A stretch of 45,432 bases of DNA from a virus. Of the stretch, positions 8,230 through 16,701 are shown piece by piece (the stretch's first letter is position 1; every line of letters starts with the position of its first letter). The notes under the pieces are model-generated. The model ran no database searches. It was not told the origin of the DNA and saw only the letters and a program-made list of their open reading frames with translations. The stretch spans positions 1 to 45,432 of IMG/VR virus record IMGVR_UViG_3300007346_000050. One strand, written 5' to 3'. The translations under genes were made by a program, and so were the position numbers.

Positions 8230-9288
8230 TTAACTTTCGAGAGCAGCAATGCGAGCCTCTAGAGCTGCTATTTTACTTTCGTAAGAATTAACCTTAGCTT
8301 CTAATGAATTGAAAACTATATTTTGTGAAGGAGGAGGCGATACGGCAACCCAAGCGTTGTTATTCCAAACAAACATCTCAAGGCTACTGGTATCAAACCA
8401 GAGTTCTCCATTGCGTAATTCACCGGAAGAATGTACTGGCGTAATATCAGCAGTACTGTCTTCAAAATAGACAACGTATGGCTTGGCTACATACCTCGCA
8501 TCTGCTTCTAATAAGTCAATGCCTTGAGCTATTTTGAAAACTCGAATATCATATGACTGCTGTAAATTAAAGTTTCCGTCTCCTTGCCCTGTCTGACTAA
8601 TGAACTTGACCCGAATAGTCTGCTCTGTATTAGCGGTAGTGGGTTCGTCAACTATTTCAAATAAAGCAGTATCACCATCAGTACTATCGAAGAATTCTAG
8701 ATAGTCGCCTTCTTCTGCTGTATTAAGCCAGTCAATTGTTTGACCATCAGCATCGACTGTTGTAATTAAAAACTCTTCAATGTCAGCAATAACGTTTGTA
8801 GTGCCTTTGCTAGTAAATGAACCAGCAGGGTAAGGATCACTGATAGCGGCATCGCATAGGTCTTTCAGCCGATTGCACTCAGACATTGCAGGGACATCAC
8901 CACCTGCTTCTAACAAGCATTGAGCGTATGCTGCTGTACAAGCTTCTGTCGTCTTCTTTAGAACGTAGTTGTAGCGACCTTTAAATTCTAGTTTGCCTGT
9001 TGATGCTGCTAAAGCATCAAGCCTGGCATCAAGCTCATTAATCGAAGCGTCTTGCTGATTGTTTTTAGAAGCAGCAACATCTAATAAAGCTGTTCGGTTC
9101 TCAATCTCTTGGTCAATGATTGTATCAAGTACATCAATCTGACTTCTAGTATCAGAGATATCTTCAAGAATACTATCAGTTGCTGTTGTACTAACAACAA
9201 ACCAGCGGTCTTCAGCGGCATCATACTCGTAGGTGACGCCATTAAAAGTCCACGGTTTAGTAGTGTCTAGTGGGAATACGGCTGCCAT
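8230..9288 (-). CDS. Tail structural protein with WFDT module
   Basis: A 352-residue protein. The N-terminus (PLDTTKPWTFNGVTYEYDA) is followed by a coiled coil around residues 40-95, a beta-rich centre with FEIVDEPTTAN, and a C-terminal module RNGELWFDTSSLEMFVWNNN followed by AWV. That module (G-x-L-W-F/Y-D-T...L-x-x-W...W) also occurs in the next two genes upstream, marking a family of related tail proteins. It ends in a short coiled coil (YESKIAALEARIAALES), probably a trimerisation helix. Confidence 0.75.
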   Translation of the reverse strand: MAAVFPLDTTKPWTFNGVTYEYDAAEDRWFVVSTTATDSILEDISDTRSQIDVLDTIIDQEIENRTALLDVAASKNNQQDASINELDARLDALAASTGKLEFKGRYNYVLKKTTEACTAAYAQCLLEAGGDVPAMSECNRLKDLCDAAISDPYPAGSFTSKGTTNVIADIEEFLITTVDADGQTIDWLNTAEEGDYLEFFDSTDGDTALFEIVDEPTTANTEQTIRVKFISQTGQGDGNFNLQQSYDIRVFKIAQGIDLLEADARYVAKPYVVYFEDSTADITPVHSSGELRNGELWFDTSSLEMFVWNNNAWVAVSPPPSQNIVFNSLEAKVNSYESKIAALEARIAALES

Positions 9289-9311
9289 ATCCTGTGCTAT
9301 AAAATGCCTAT

Positions 9312-9321
9312 TACTATTTTA
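9312..9321 (-). promoter_or_regulatory. Candidate phage promoter, -10-like element
   Basis: Minus strand TAAAATAGTA, 23 nt before the ATG at 9288. It overlaps the stop codon of the upstream gene at 9319. Confidence 0.55.
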
Positions 9322-10101
9322 GTAATTTGAATCAGGTATATCAAATGTTGTAGGGTCTTCAGAAAACTCACTGCTGTTTTCCATCTCTTCTAATTTGGCA
9401 AGCAACCTTGACTTCAAGTCTTCAAAGTCTGTTGCTCCGAGGATTGCCTGACGCATACCGCTCATCATTGAACGACTGGTAGATACAGTTGCAACTCTCT
9501 TGCCTTTAGGATTGTCTTGCTCTGCAAGCGAATTGACGTAATTACCTGCTAATAGCCATTGTGTTCCGTCATAAATATATTGAATTAACTGCTCAAGATC
9601 AGTTGTATCAAACCATACATCACCAGCCAGGAGATTATTATCAGGAGCCGTAAAGTCTGGATGTACGGTAGGTTCTGTATCACTAAAAACAGGCGGACGG
9701 TTGCCAGCACCTGTCTGTGAATCAAGGTAAATCTGGTCTACCGCATTCTGAAGAATCTGTTGTTTGTACTGAAGCTGGTCAATATCTATTTTAGCTTGAG
9801 CAGCAAACGCATTAAGGTCTTCAAGCACCTGAATAGGCACTGATGTAGGTACCCAAGCACAGACGCCGTTAGCATCACAGTAATAGAAGTAAAGCTCAAG
9901 AGTGTCGGTGCTGTACCACAGCTTGTAATCACCAATAGGGATAGGTGGATTGTCTCCCTCCCAGATAATGTCACTTACATCACGAACGCTTACTGTTAAT
10001 ACCCATTTGCCAGGTGGTTCTTTCCACTGATAGGTACTCCCCGTAATAGGATTAACAACTGTCTGTTGTACTGTAGGGTCTGGAAAATTAAAAGCGGCCA
10101 T
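9319..10101 (-). CDS. Tail structural protein with two W-D/S-T modules
   Basis: A 260-residue protein with two copies of the family module: IGDYKLWYSTDTLELYFYY then AWVP, and AGDVWFDTTDLEQLIQYIYD then WLL. The C-terminus (MRQAILGATDFEDLKSRLLA) matches the end of the 10106-12001 protein (MRQGVANATDFDSLRANILS), a shared C-terminal helix of the ATDF-x-x-L type. It is 4 nt downstream of that gene. Likely a baseplate or fibre-attachment component. Confidence 0.75.
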   Translation of the reverse strand: MAAFNFPDPTVQQTVVNPITGSTYQWKEPPGKWVLTVSVRDVSDIIWEGDNPPIPIGDYKLWYSTDTLELYFYYCDANGVCAWVPTSVPIQVLEDLNAFAAQAKIDIDQLQYKQQILQNAVDQIYLDSQTGAGNRPPVFSDTEPTVHPDFTAPDNNLLAGDVWFDTTDLEQLIQYIYDGTQWLLAGNYVNSLAEQDNPKGKRVATVSTSRSMMSGMRQAILGATDFEDLKSRLLAKLEEMENSSEFSEDPTTFDIPDSNY

Positions 10102-10105
10102 AATA

Positions 10106-12001
10106 TCAAACGATTGCTAATGCTGAAAGGATGTTTGCCCTGAGTGAATCAAAGTCTGTTGCATTTGCTACGCCTTGACGCATTTGCTCAAATGCAGTTT
10201 TATAAGTATTTAGTCGTTCCTTCACATCTATTTTATTATGAATGACCCGACCGTTATTTGTATTATCGGTAAAATCACCAAGTACTAATGTAGAGCAAGC
10301 AGGACCTTCTTTGGTAATACTAAACACTTTGTTTGTGTCATTGTAAATCCAGCAGAAGTCTTCTTTACTGCTAAAGTTCCAAGCATATTCCCAAGGCTTT
10401 TCTGTAACACCAAAGGTGCTGTAGTCACTATTACCTCCATTTGCTGCAAACTTGAATGCATCTTTGCCATACCAAAAAGCATTAGAGAAATCAAAACCTG
10501 GTAAAGCGACATCTGTCTTTTCTACAATAAAACTTCCAGAAAGGGTACCACCAGTTCTAGGTAAGAAGTCAGTACTTAATTGACTGATTGATGCATCAAT
10601 ATCAGCTTGAGTAGTGTAGCTGCTTACGTTTGGAATAGATGCTTCTACGGCAGCCAATGCATCAATCGTTGCTTTAGTGTCAATTGCTGCTTGCAGTTGA
10701 CGTTCAGTTACATCAGCCATTGCTTGGGTGTATTCAGCAGGCTTGTTAACTAATGCTGCAAGCTTTGCATAGATGTCTAACTGAGTATTGTCAAACGTTA
10801 CTTGCCTGACATAAGGGTCTAAATCAACGGTTGGGATTGCATTAACTTCAGCTTGAAGCTCATTCAATCGGTTATTGATTTCTGTAATCTCTTCGGCATC
10901 GGTAATGTCAATATTATTTAAACGCTCATTTATACTATGAATTTCAAAATTACGTTGTCGTGATTCTGCTGCAACTGAAGCACGAATGACATCTAAATCT
11001 GCATCGTATGTATGGGCAATACCGGTTGGTACCCACTGTCCATCGCCATCGGGGTTTACATACCAGATGCTGAGTTCAAGAGCTTCTGTGTCATACCACA
11101 GTTGTCCTGCTGCAATCGGATTGTCGGGGTCATCTGTAGCTGGAGGTGTTTCACCAACAATGACTGACTGAAATTCTTCAAGACCGTTGTTAAGGCTAAT
11201 AAGAGCATTAAATATCCATTCGTTGTAGTCTTTCTGTACTGACATCGGAAGTGTACCGTCATCAGTAGGACTTAAATCAATATTAGGTAGATACTCGTAA
11301 TCTTCTAACGCTGTGACACGAGGACCCATTACAGTAAGGGGCAGCGTTAATGTTGTCTGCATTGAGCCTTCTGAACTTGCGTCGTTAACTAGTCTCCAGA
11401 TGGGACTACCGCCTGCATTTGGGTCAGTTGTTGTGCTCCCATTGGGAAGCATATATGTGCCATCAAAGATGTATAAGATTTGACCTGCTTTATCCCACCA
11501 GAATTGACCTGGAATTACATTCTCTAAATCAGGTGGTACAGAACTATCAGTAACAATAGGAATACCATCAGCACCGTTTGTTTGATACCAATCGTCGTCT
11601 ACCCAAACAAACAGACGTCCTTGACGTGTATCAAACCATAATTGTCCATTCTGTGTATCACCTTCAATCCAAATTGGTAACCCTGTATTTGGGTCAATAA
11701 TAACTTCTCCACCAGGAGGCTTCTCTCCAGTATCTGAACCTGGTCTATATTCAGATGCCGTTAAATCTTGAATTGCTGCAATGATTCCAGCAAAGTTTTC
11801 GGGATATGCTTTTACTATGGCACCAGAACGTACCATTTCATCTTGCAACGCTGCAATAACACCGCCGTAGCTTTCACGTTTTTTCTTTGCAGGCTTGTGA
11901 TACAAACCTACAGAAGGATTCCAAGCTTGTAATCCATCAGCATCACGACCAGGCATCCCTGAGCCTGAACTTGTTGTTTCAACGTCGTAAGATGTAGTCA
12001 C
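10106..12001 (-). CDS. Large tail fibre/baseplate protein with repeated W-D-T modules
   Basis: A 631-residue protein starting at GTG (12001). It has three or more copies of the module: NGQLWFDTRQGRLFVWVDDD, PGQFWWDKAGQILYIFDG and AAGQLWYDTEALELSIWYV. A coiled-coil stretch (about residues 340-450) is followed by a beta-rich domain (GGTLSGSFIVEK, DYSTFGVTEKPWEYAW). It ends in the ATDFDSLRANIL helix shared with the next gene. A clear promoter element lies 22 nt upstream. No enzyme motif was seen. Confidence 0.75.
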   Translation of the reverse strand: MTTSYDVETTSSGSGMPGRDADGLQAWNPSVGLYHKPAKKKRESYGGVIAALQDEMVRSGAIVKAYPENFAGIIAAIQDLTASEYRPGSDTGEKPPGGEVIIDPNTGLPIWIEGDTQNGQLWFDTRQGRLFVWVDDDWYQTNGADGIPIVTDSSVPPDLENVIPGQFWWDKAGQILYIFDGTYMLPNGSTTTDPNAGGSPIWRLVNDASSEGSMQTTLTLPLTVMGPRVTALEDYEYLPNIDLSPTDDGTLPMSVQKDYNEWIFNALISLNNGLEEFQSVIVGETPPATDDPDNPIAAGQLWYDTEALELSIWYVNPDGDGQWVPTGIAHTYDADLDVIRASVAAESRQRNFEIHSINERLNNIDITDAEEITEINNRLNELQAEVNAIPTVDLDPYVRQVTFDNTQLDIYAKLAALVNKPAEYTQAMADVTERQLQAAIDTKATIDALAAVEASIPNVSSYTTQADIDASISQLSTDFLPRTGGTLSGSFIVEKTDVALPGFDFSNAFWYGKDAFKFAANGGNSDYSTFGVTEKPWEYAWNFSSKEDFCWIYNDTNKVFSITKEGPACSTLVLGDFTDNTNNGRVIHNKIDVKERLNTYKTAFEQMRQGVANATDFDSLRANILSALAIV

Positions 12002-12023
12002 GCCGTATTCTCTGTACTACTTT

Positions 12024-12033
12024 TACTATTCTA
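12024..12033 (-). promoter_or_regulatory. Candidate phage promoter, -10-like element
   Basis: Minus strand TAGAATAGTA, 22 nt before the GTG at 12001, in the 52-nt gap after the 595-residue gene. Near-perfect family member. Confidence 0.6.
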
Positions 12034-12053
12034 CCGATTACTTAACCTACGTC

Positions 12054-13841
12054 TTAGAATTTACTGTTTAGAATGACGTACGCTAATTCAACTTCATCAA
12101 GGTTCAATCCTTGTGCAAGAGCGAATACAATCTCAAGAGTTGTCAGTCCACCACGCCTGTACGATGAAGTGAATTCTTCTCCAACTTCTGCAACATCTTT
12201 ATCAAGCTTCTCTTCGAACTGCTCTCGTGCTTCAATCGTTGGATAAGAATCAGGTTCTTTGACTTTTAAGTTATTGATGAACATAGCTGCAATAGTGTGT
12301 TTACACATCTTGAAGCTCATTCTGTGTTCACGTGTCTCCCAACTTTCAATGCGACCAGCAGCTTCTGTCAAACCAATCTGGTCGTAGTAAGCTCTACCTT
12401 GTGCTGTAGGTAAAGGGTATCTACGTTGACGGTTGATTTTACGTGTACCTTCATCTTCAGTCTCTTGTGGTGCACGCAGCATTGATTGAGAGTAGTTAGG
12501 ACAACTGCACGTGTATATCGTTGCAGGTGATAGTGGATTACCTGAAGTAAAGACTTCATCCATCCAAGGGTCTACATCTGTATCAATGCGTGTCCACAGC
12601 TCATCTTTAGGACTGCCTTGTTTGTGATAATAAACACCGTTATATTCATCAATCCCAAATTTTGTAAAACTATAGTCTGTAAACACAAGAGATGCACTAC
12701 CTTCAGGTGGCTTTGTAAACTTAAACTCACTGATGAATGGTGCTGACCTCAGTAAGATTTTTCCGTTTCTAGATTCTGCGCCAAGGATGATGTAAGGCAT
12801 CACGGAGTATGAAACAAAGTCAGCACCGTCTACAGCTAACTCTCCTGTTAAATACTGATTGCCATAGAACCTTTGATACCTATCTTTCTGGTAGATGTAC
12901 GTACCTTCAAGTGTGAATGAACCTGCATTATCTACAATGATTGGCTCTAGTTGGCTGATGTCATACAGTGATGGTGGTAAGGTCTCTTGTTCGTTATCTA
13001 AGATGATGATTTCACCAACACCTTTGTCAACTACTTCAATACCCCAGTAATCCCTAGCGTCAAGTACATTAAATGTGCTGACTTCATCAATAGGTTTCTC
13101 TTGAAAAAATGATGGTGTATAAACAGTCTTGCCAACTAAATCATTGACTGTCTTGTTATTTTCAGTAGCCCATTTCTGAAATTGAGCTTCACTAATCTCT
13201 GCTGTAACAGTCGCTGGTTGCTCTGGCCAACTCTTACCAATAAACAGGGCAGGGGTGTCACTTGCTGTTAGTACCCAAGATAGTGATGCTTCTGTCTCTC
13301 CATCACTAAGACGTTCACCAATCATCTTGGCTAGTAATCGTGCATCATTGCCTGGATTGATTTTGCACCAGATTTCTCTATACGCTTTATTCTCTGGATA
13401 TTTCAGTGCATCATTATTGACTTGAGTTATTGTACCAATATCAGGCATTGATACTGTCGTGCGTTTCACTACATAATGGTTATTACTGTCTGCGTTCTTA
13501 GTCGCAAACTTGTAGCCATCAAAAACTACATCAACTTCATACTCAGTTCCTTGATACAGTTTTGATTCAATTTGACTGTCACTATATGTCTGACTGATTG
13601 GGTCATAGGTCTTGAGACGATACCACGCACCTTTGTTGTAGTACTCAAATCCTCTACGCCACCTGACCCAGTCGCTGTCTAAATTATATTTCTCAATAAT
13701 TGTTCTGTTGACAGAAGTACCGTAGCGACGGTTACTCGGATATAAACCCGGAGCACCTTTTGCTTTACCTACATTTACACTTTTACTTGGTTTAAAGGCA
13801 AGAGATTTTAAATTACCAAAACCATTCTGCTTTCTAGGCAT
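12054..13841 (-). CDS. 595-residue virion protein with SWIM-like Cys/His motif
   Basis: Large protein between head-connector and tail genes, with a basic N-terminus (MPRKQNGFGNLKSLAFKPSK). The centre is beta-rich. Near the C-terminus C445-S-C447 and C513-K-H515 form CxC-x65-CxH, the residue order of a SWIM zinc-binding motif but with an unusually long spacer. The surrounding sequence (ATIYTCSCPNYSQSM, KMCKHTIAAMFINN) also looks SWIM-like. SWIM domains bind DNA or protein in other systems; the role here is unknown. It overlaps the 13841-14308 gene by one base. Confidence 0.7.
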   Translation of the reverse strand: MPRKQNGFGNLKSLAFKPSKSVNVGKAKGAPGLYPSNRRYGTSVNRTIIEKYNLDSDWVRWRRGFEYYNKGAWYRLKTYDPISQTYSDSQIESKLYQGTEYEVDVVFDGYKFATKNADSNNHYVVKRTTVSMPDIGTITQVNNDALKYPENKAYREIWCKINPGNDARLLAKMIGERLSDGETEASLSWVLTASDTPALFIGKSWPEQPATVTAEISEAQFQKWATENNKTVNDLVGKTVYTPSFFQEKPIDEVSTFNVLDARDYWGIEVVDKGVGEIIILDNEQETLPPSLYDISQLEPIIVDNAGSFTLEGTYIYQKDRYQRFYGNQYLTGELAVDGADFVSYSVMPYIILGAESRNGKILLRSAPFISEFKFTKPPEGSASLVFTDYSFTKFGIDEYNGVYYHKQGSPKDELWTRIDTDVDPWMDEVFTSGNPLSPATIYTCSCPNYSQSMLRAPQETEDEGTRKINRQRRYPLPTAQGRAYYDQIGLTEAAGRIESWETREHRMSFKMCKHTIAAMFINNLKVKEPDSYPTIEAREQFEEKLDKDVAEVGEEFTSSYRRGGLTTLEIVFALAQGLNLDEVELAYVILNSKF

Positions 13842-14308
13842 TAGTACCAGCCGCCTTGTGCACCCAACAACGGGCCATCGTTAACGACAGTATCACTTTC
13901 ACGACCTGCCCACAGTGTCCTTCCTTTCGGAATGTAGAGCGCACGGAATTGAGCTTCTGTGCTTGTCTGAGGGACGGGAGCAAGGATTTTAGGCATCTCT
14001 TCCCAACGTGTCACATTACCGGATGTGGTGGCTGATTTAAAGCTTCCAATGAACATACCTTCGCCAGGACGCAAGTAGTCAGATGCATTACTGATGTACA
14101 GGTTAATTGTGTGCTCAACTGTACCACGTGAGATTGCATAAATGTCTTCAATAATGCACCCATCAGACTGAGAGCCATCGACAAGCAGCAGTGCTGTGTT
14201 TGTTCCTACCACGTCGATTGCACCAACAGCTGCTGTGTTCAGATCGATCACATTATGCATTACGCGATCGACCAAAAGCGGTTGCTTATTAGTAGAAGTA
14301 GCGGCCAT
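13841..14308 (-). CDS. Small head/tail structural protein
   Basis: A 155-residue beta-rich protein (LVDRVMHNVIDLNTAAVG, TINLYISNASDYL, RALYIPKGRTLWAGRESDTV). The pattern of short beta strands with a C-terminal Gly-rich tail (LLGAQGGWY) suggests a small structural component such as a tail tube or decoration subunit. An AGG/GGTAA-type Shine-Dalgarno lies a few bases before the ATG. Confidence 0.6.
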   Translation of the reverse strand: MAATSTNKQPLLVDRVMHNVIDLNTAAVGAIDVVGTNTALLLVDGSQSDGCIIEDIYAISRGTVEHTINLYISNASDYLRPGEGMFIGSFKSATTSGNVTRWEEMPKILAPVPQTSTEAQFRALYIPKGRTLWAGRESDTVVNDGPLLGAQGGWY

Positions 14309-14310
14309 GA

Positions 14311-14871
14311 TTATTTACCTCGTTTGCCTGTTTTCATATTAATGCCTTTACCAGCTGCTTGTTCTGCACTAGGCATACCAGGCATCAGTGAAGGACCGTT
14401 GCTGCCAGGGAATGCTCCAGGGAATGCACCGGGAGCTGGAGTAGCAGGCAGACCTTGCATACCTAATGCACCTACACCAGGAAGACCACGCGCCTGTGCT
14501 TGTTGAGCCAGACGTCCACTTTCCATACCATCAGGTGCCATCGATACACCAGAAGTGTCAGGCTGCTGTTGCATACCAAAAGGCATGTTATTCATTTGCC
14601 GACCTAACGGAAAGTTTTGCTGCAACCCTGAAGGTCTAACTTGCATTGGGTTGACTGCATCAGCACCCATCTGTGGGTACACATTTCCAGTATCACCGTA
14701 AGGATGCTGACTAACACCATTGAAGCTTGCAGGCTGGTTACCAAGACCAGTCACGTTCATTGGGTTATTGTTTTGCGGACCACCAGGCAACAGTGCATTT
14801 TGTTGTGCAATCTTAAACCGATTAGGGTCAAGCATCATTGCATTATCTTTCTTGTCCATGTCAAACCTCAC
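14311..14871 (-). CDS. Disordered Met/Gln/Pro/Gly-rich protein
   Basis: A 186-residue low-complexity protein (NMPFGMQQQPDTSGVSMAPD, TPAPGAFPGAFPGSNGP) with a Lys-rich end (KTGKRGK). It is almost certainly disordered. No family recognised. It overlaps the upstream gene by 11 nt. Disordered Met/Gln-rich proteins recur in this genome (for example 21771-22247), perhaps as internal or assembly proteins. Confidence 0.55.
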   Translation of the reverse strand: MRFDMDKKDNAMMLDPNRFKIAQQNALLPGGPQNNNPMNVTGLGNQPASFNGVSQHPYGDTGNVYPQMGADAVNPMQVRPSGLQQNFPLGRQMNNMPFGMQQQPDTSGVSMAPDGMESGRLAQQAQARGLPGVGALGMQGLPATPAPGAFPGAFPGSNGPSLMPGMPSAEQAAGKGINMKTGKRGK

Positions 14872-15295
14872 GATTGCGGTTGTTCAAGCCAGGGAACCCT
14901 TGACCACCTTTTGCCATCATTGATAGACGACGGTCGAGTGCGTCAACTTCCATATCTTCAGGGTCTTGCTGAGGAACGTTAGTGCTTGAGGTTTCTGTCA
15001 TTACACTTCCAGTTTGGTTCGCAAGCTCTTGAGCACGAAACGGTTGATTGCCTGGGCTATCACCTTGTTGGAAATTGCTATTCTTTCCTTGAATAAGTTG
15101 ATTGACAGGCAGGTTGGTAACACCTCGTTCATCACGAGTTGCCGCAACTGCGGAACCGGCACCATCCTCCATTACAGACTGAACGCCTTGAATGTATGAG
15201 TTTTGACCTGACTGTGCAAGAGCAGCTCGCTTTTTACCTTCGTAGTCATCACTACGGATTTTATGGGAAGTCCAACCCCCTGAAACAGGATTCAT
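14861..15295 (-). CDS. Hypothetical disordered virion-region protein
   Basis: A 144-residue polar, Gln/Asn/Ser-rich protein (NPVSGGWTSHKIRSDDYEGK, NFQQGDSPGNQPFRAQELAN), with no recognised domain. It is preceded by a promoter element at 15318-15327. It overlaps the next gene's start, consistent with coupled translation. Confidence 0.55.
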   Translation of the reverse strand: MNPVSGGWTSHKIRSDDYEGKKRAALAQSGQNSYIQGVQSVMEDGAGSAVAATRDERGVTNLPVNQLIQGKNSNFQQGDSPGNQPFRAQELANQTGSVMTETSSTNVPQQDPEDMEVDALDRRLSMMAKGGQGFPGLNNRNREV

Positions 15296-15317
15296 AATTT
15301 TACGGTGCTATTCCTTT

Positions 15318-15327
15318 GTCTATTCTA
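15318..15327 (-). promoter_or_regulatory. Candidate phage promoter, -10-like element
   Basis: Minus strand TAGAATAGAC, 22 nt before the ATG at 15295. Confidence 0.5.
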
Positions 15328-15330
15328 CAC

Positions 15331-15831
15331 TTAACGCCAGTTATAGCTAAGCATCATTCTTGAGCCAACTGCTGTATCTGCAGGTCCAGGGACGGCCATA
15401 ATAAATTCGCTTCCCGCTCTCTCAAACGCATACCGACGTACTTCAGGACGACGATAGTTAGGAACATAGAGAGTTTCAGCCAGCCTGTCCACCTCTCTAA
15501 GGTAGATTTCACGGAAGTATTCATCGCCTTTAAGTGGGTCAGATGTATTGATTGTCCGCTGAACATCACCAGCGATTACTTCTTGTCTTGATGGGTTTAG
15601 AATACGGCTGCCATCTTGATCAAAGTAATCGTCAGGAATTGCGGCACTTGCTTTCCATGCAATGTCACAACGTTTGATGTGGTAGACAATTTCGTTATAC
15701 CAGAGCTCATCTGGTATTAATGCCATGGCTTCTTCTAATCGTGCACGGTCACCGGCAGGGATTTGTGCACCTGAATTAAATCCAAGGTGATAGCGTACTT
15801 TAGACTTTAGATAATCGTCTAACTGCATCAC
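15331..15831 (-). CDS. Putative head-tail connector protein
   Basis: A 166-residue mainly helical protein (YLKSKVRYHLGFNSGAQIPA, RARLEEAMALIPDELWYNEI, YFREIYLREVDRLAETLYVP). The size, helical profile and position between capsid and tail genes resemble head-tail adaptor/connector proteins, but no diagnostic motif is visible. Its start overlaps the 15828-16163 stop by 4 nt. Confidence 0.5.
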   Translation of the reverse strand: MMQLDDYLKSKVRYHLGFNSGAQIPAGDRARLEEAMALIPDELWYNEIVYHIKRCDIAWKASAAIPDDYFDQDGSRILNPSRQEVIAGDVQRTINTSDPLKGDEYFREIYLREVDRLAETLYVPNYRRPEVRRYAFERAGSEFIMAVPGPADTAVGSRMMLSYNWR

Positions 15832-16163
15832 AGAGTACCGGGGTTATTGTAGATGTCTTTCAGTACACTTTGCAGCTGGAAACGATCCATAGCACCTAGC
15901 TCACCTGTTGATTGCAACTTGGCAAGCATATTTGCAGCAGGTGATTCTTTGACCATCATTTGACGTACGCCTAGCCCTAAGCCACCGCCAAGGATTGCTC
16001 CAACTAAACCGCCTGCCATACGACCACGAATTCCGCCACCAAGCATGAAGCCAGGAACTGCACCTAATGCAGCACCGGTGCCCATGGCTGCAGCAGGGTC
16101 AGGCTTTGATTGTGCATCTGATAATGCTTTTGCATACAGAATATCTTCAATACTGCTAGCCAT
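15828..16163 (-). CDS. Glycine-zipper membrane-type protein
   Basis: A 111-residue protein whose centre (residues about 27-67) is a Gly/Ala-rich hydrophobic stretch: GTGAALGAVPGFMLGGGIRG then MAGGLVGAILGGGLGLGV. Such glycine zippers insert into membranes or pack as hairpins. Similar stretches end the proteins at 31563-32960 and 33903-36155. A role in ejection or membrane penetration is possible but inferred. Confidence 0.6.
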   Translation of the reverse strand: MASSIEDILYAKALSDAQSKPDPAAAMGTGAALGAVPGFMLGGGIRGRMAGGLVGAILGGGLGLGVRQMMVKESPAANMLAKLQSTGELGAMDRFQLQSVLKDIYNNPGTL

Positions 16164-16190
16164 AATCGACGTAATTACTGTATTACTAGT

Positions 16191-16622
16191 TTAACTAATA
16201 AAGATAAGGTCTTCTTCAATTAGCTGTTCCCAGTTGACTCGTGGGATATTCTCCAGTTGTTTTAGATTATTAAAACGTTCACCTGACAGTGACATTCGCA
16301 TCTCTACAATTTTTTTAGCAGTAGCATACCCAACTCCAGGCAGACGTTTTTGAATGACTTCTGCAGTAGCAGTATTCAGATTCAAACGCACATCCTCAAG
16401 AGGCACAACGCGATTAGGAGCTTTTTCTTCTGGAGGTGGTGCAATCTGAGGTGCAGTCACTTTAGATAAACGTCCCTTGTCTTTGTCATATGGCACTAAC
16501 TGCTCAAGTGTTAAATAAGTAATGTTGCCGCCAGAATCACGCACCATTGCAAATTCTTTATCGTGCTTGCTGATAAATTCAACCAGTTTTCCTGTCTTTG
16601 TGTCTTGAAATAGATTACTCAT
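16191..16622 (-). CDS. ComEA-type helix-hairpin-helix DNA-binding protein
   Basis: A 143-residue protein. The C-terminal half (residues about 80-142) is a tandem helix-hairpin-helix domain: LNLNTATAEVIQKRLPGVGY then ATAKKIVEMR, and LKQLENIPRVNWEQLIEEDL. This matches ComEA/competence-type HhH domains that bind DNA backbone without sequence specificity. The N-terminal 65 residues are a small separate region. It is unusual inside a virion gene block; it might bind the packaged genome end or act during ejection. It has its own promoter element directly after a terminator. Confidence 0.75.
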   Translation of the reverse strand: MSNLFQDTKTGKLVEFISKHDKEFAMVRDSGGNITYLTLEQLVPYDKDKGRLSKVTAPQIAPPPEEKAPNRVVPLEDVRLNLNTATAEVIQKRLPGVGYATAKKIVEMRMSLSGERFNNLKQLENIPRVNWEQLIEEDLIFIS

Positions 16623-16642
16623 GTTTAGTTATCACCTATACC

Positions 16643-16652
16643 CCATATTATA
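16643..16652 (-). promoter_or_regulatory. Candidate promoter, -10-like element
   Basis: Minus strand TATAATATGG, 20 nt before the ATG at 16622 and directly downstream of the terminator of the head-protein operon. Confidence 0.55.
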
Positions 16653-16656
16653 GACA

Positions 16657-16684
16657 CAAAAAAAGAGCCCCATTTAGAGGCTCT
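16657..16684 (-). terminator. Rho-independent terminator of the capsid operon
   Basis: Minus-strand stem AGAGCC / GGCTCT followed by seven Ts. It lies 18 nt after the stop of the 16702-17370 gene and ends the capsid transcript. Confidence 0.85.
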
Positions 16685-16701
16685 TGTTCTGTCAAAGGTT
16701 A

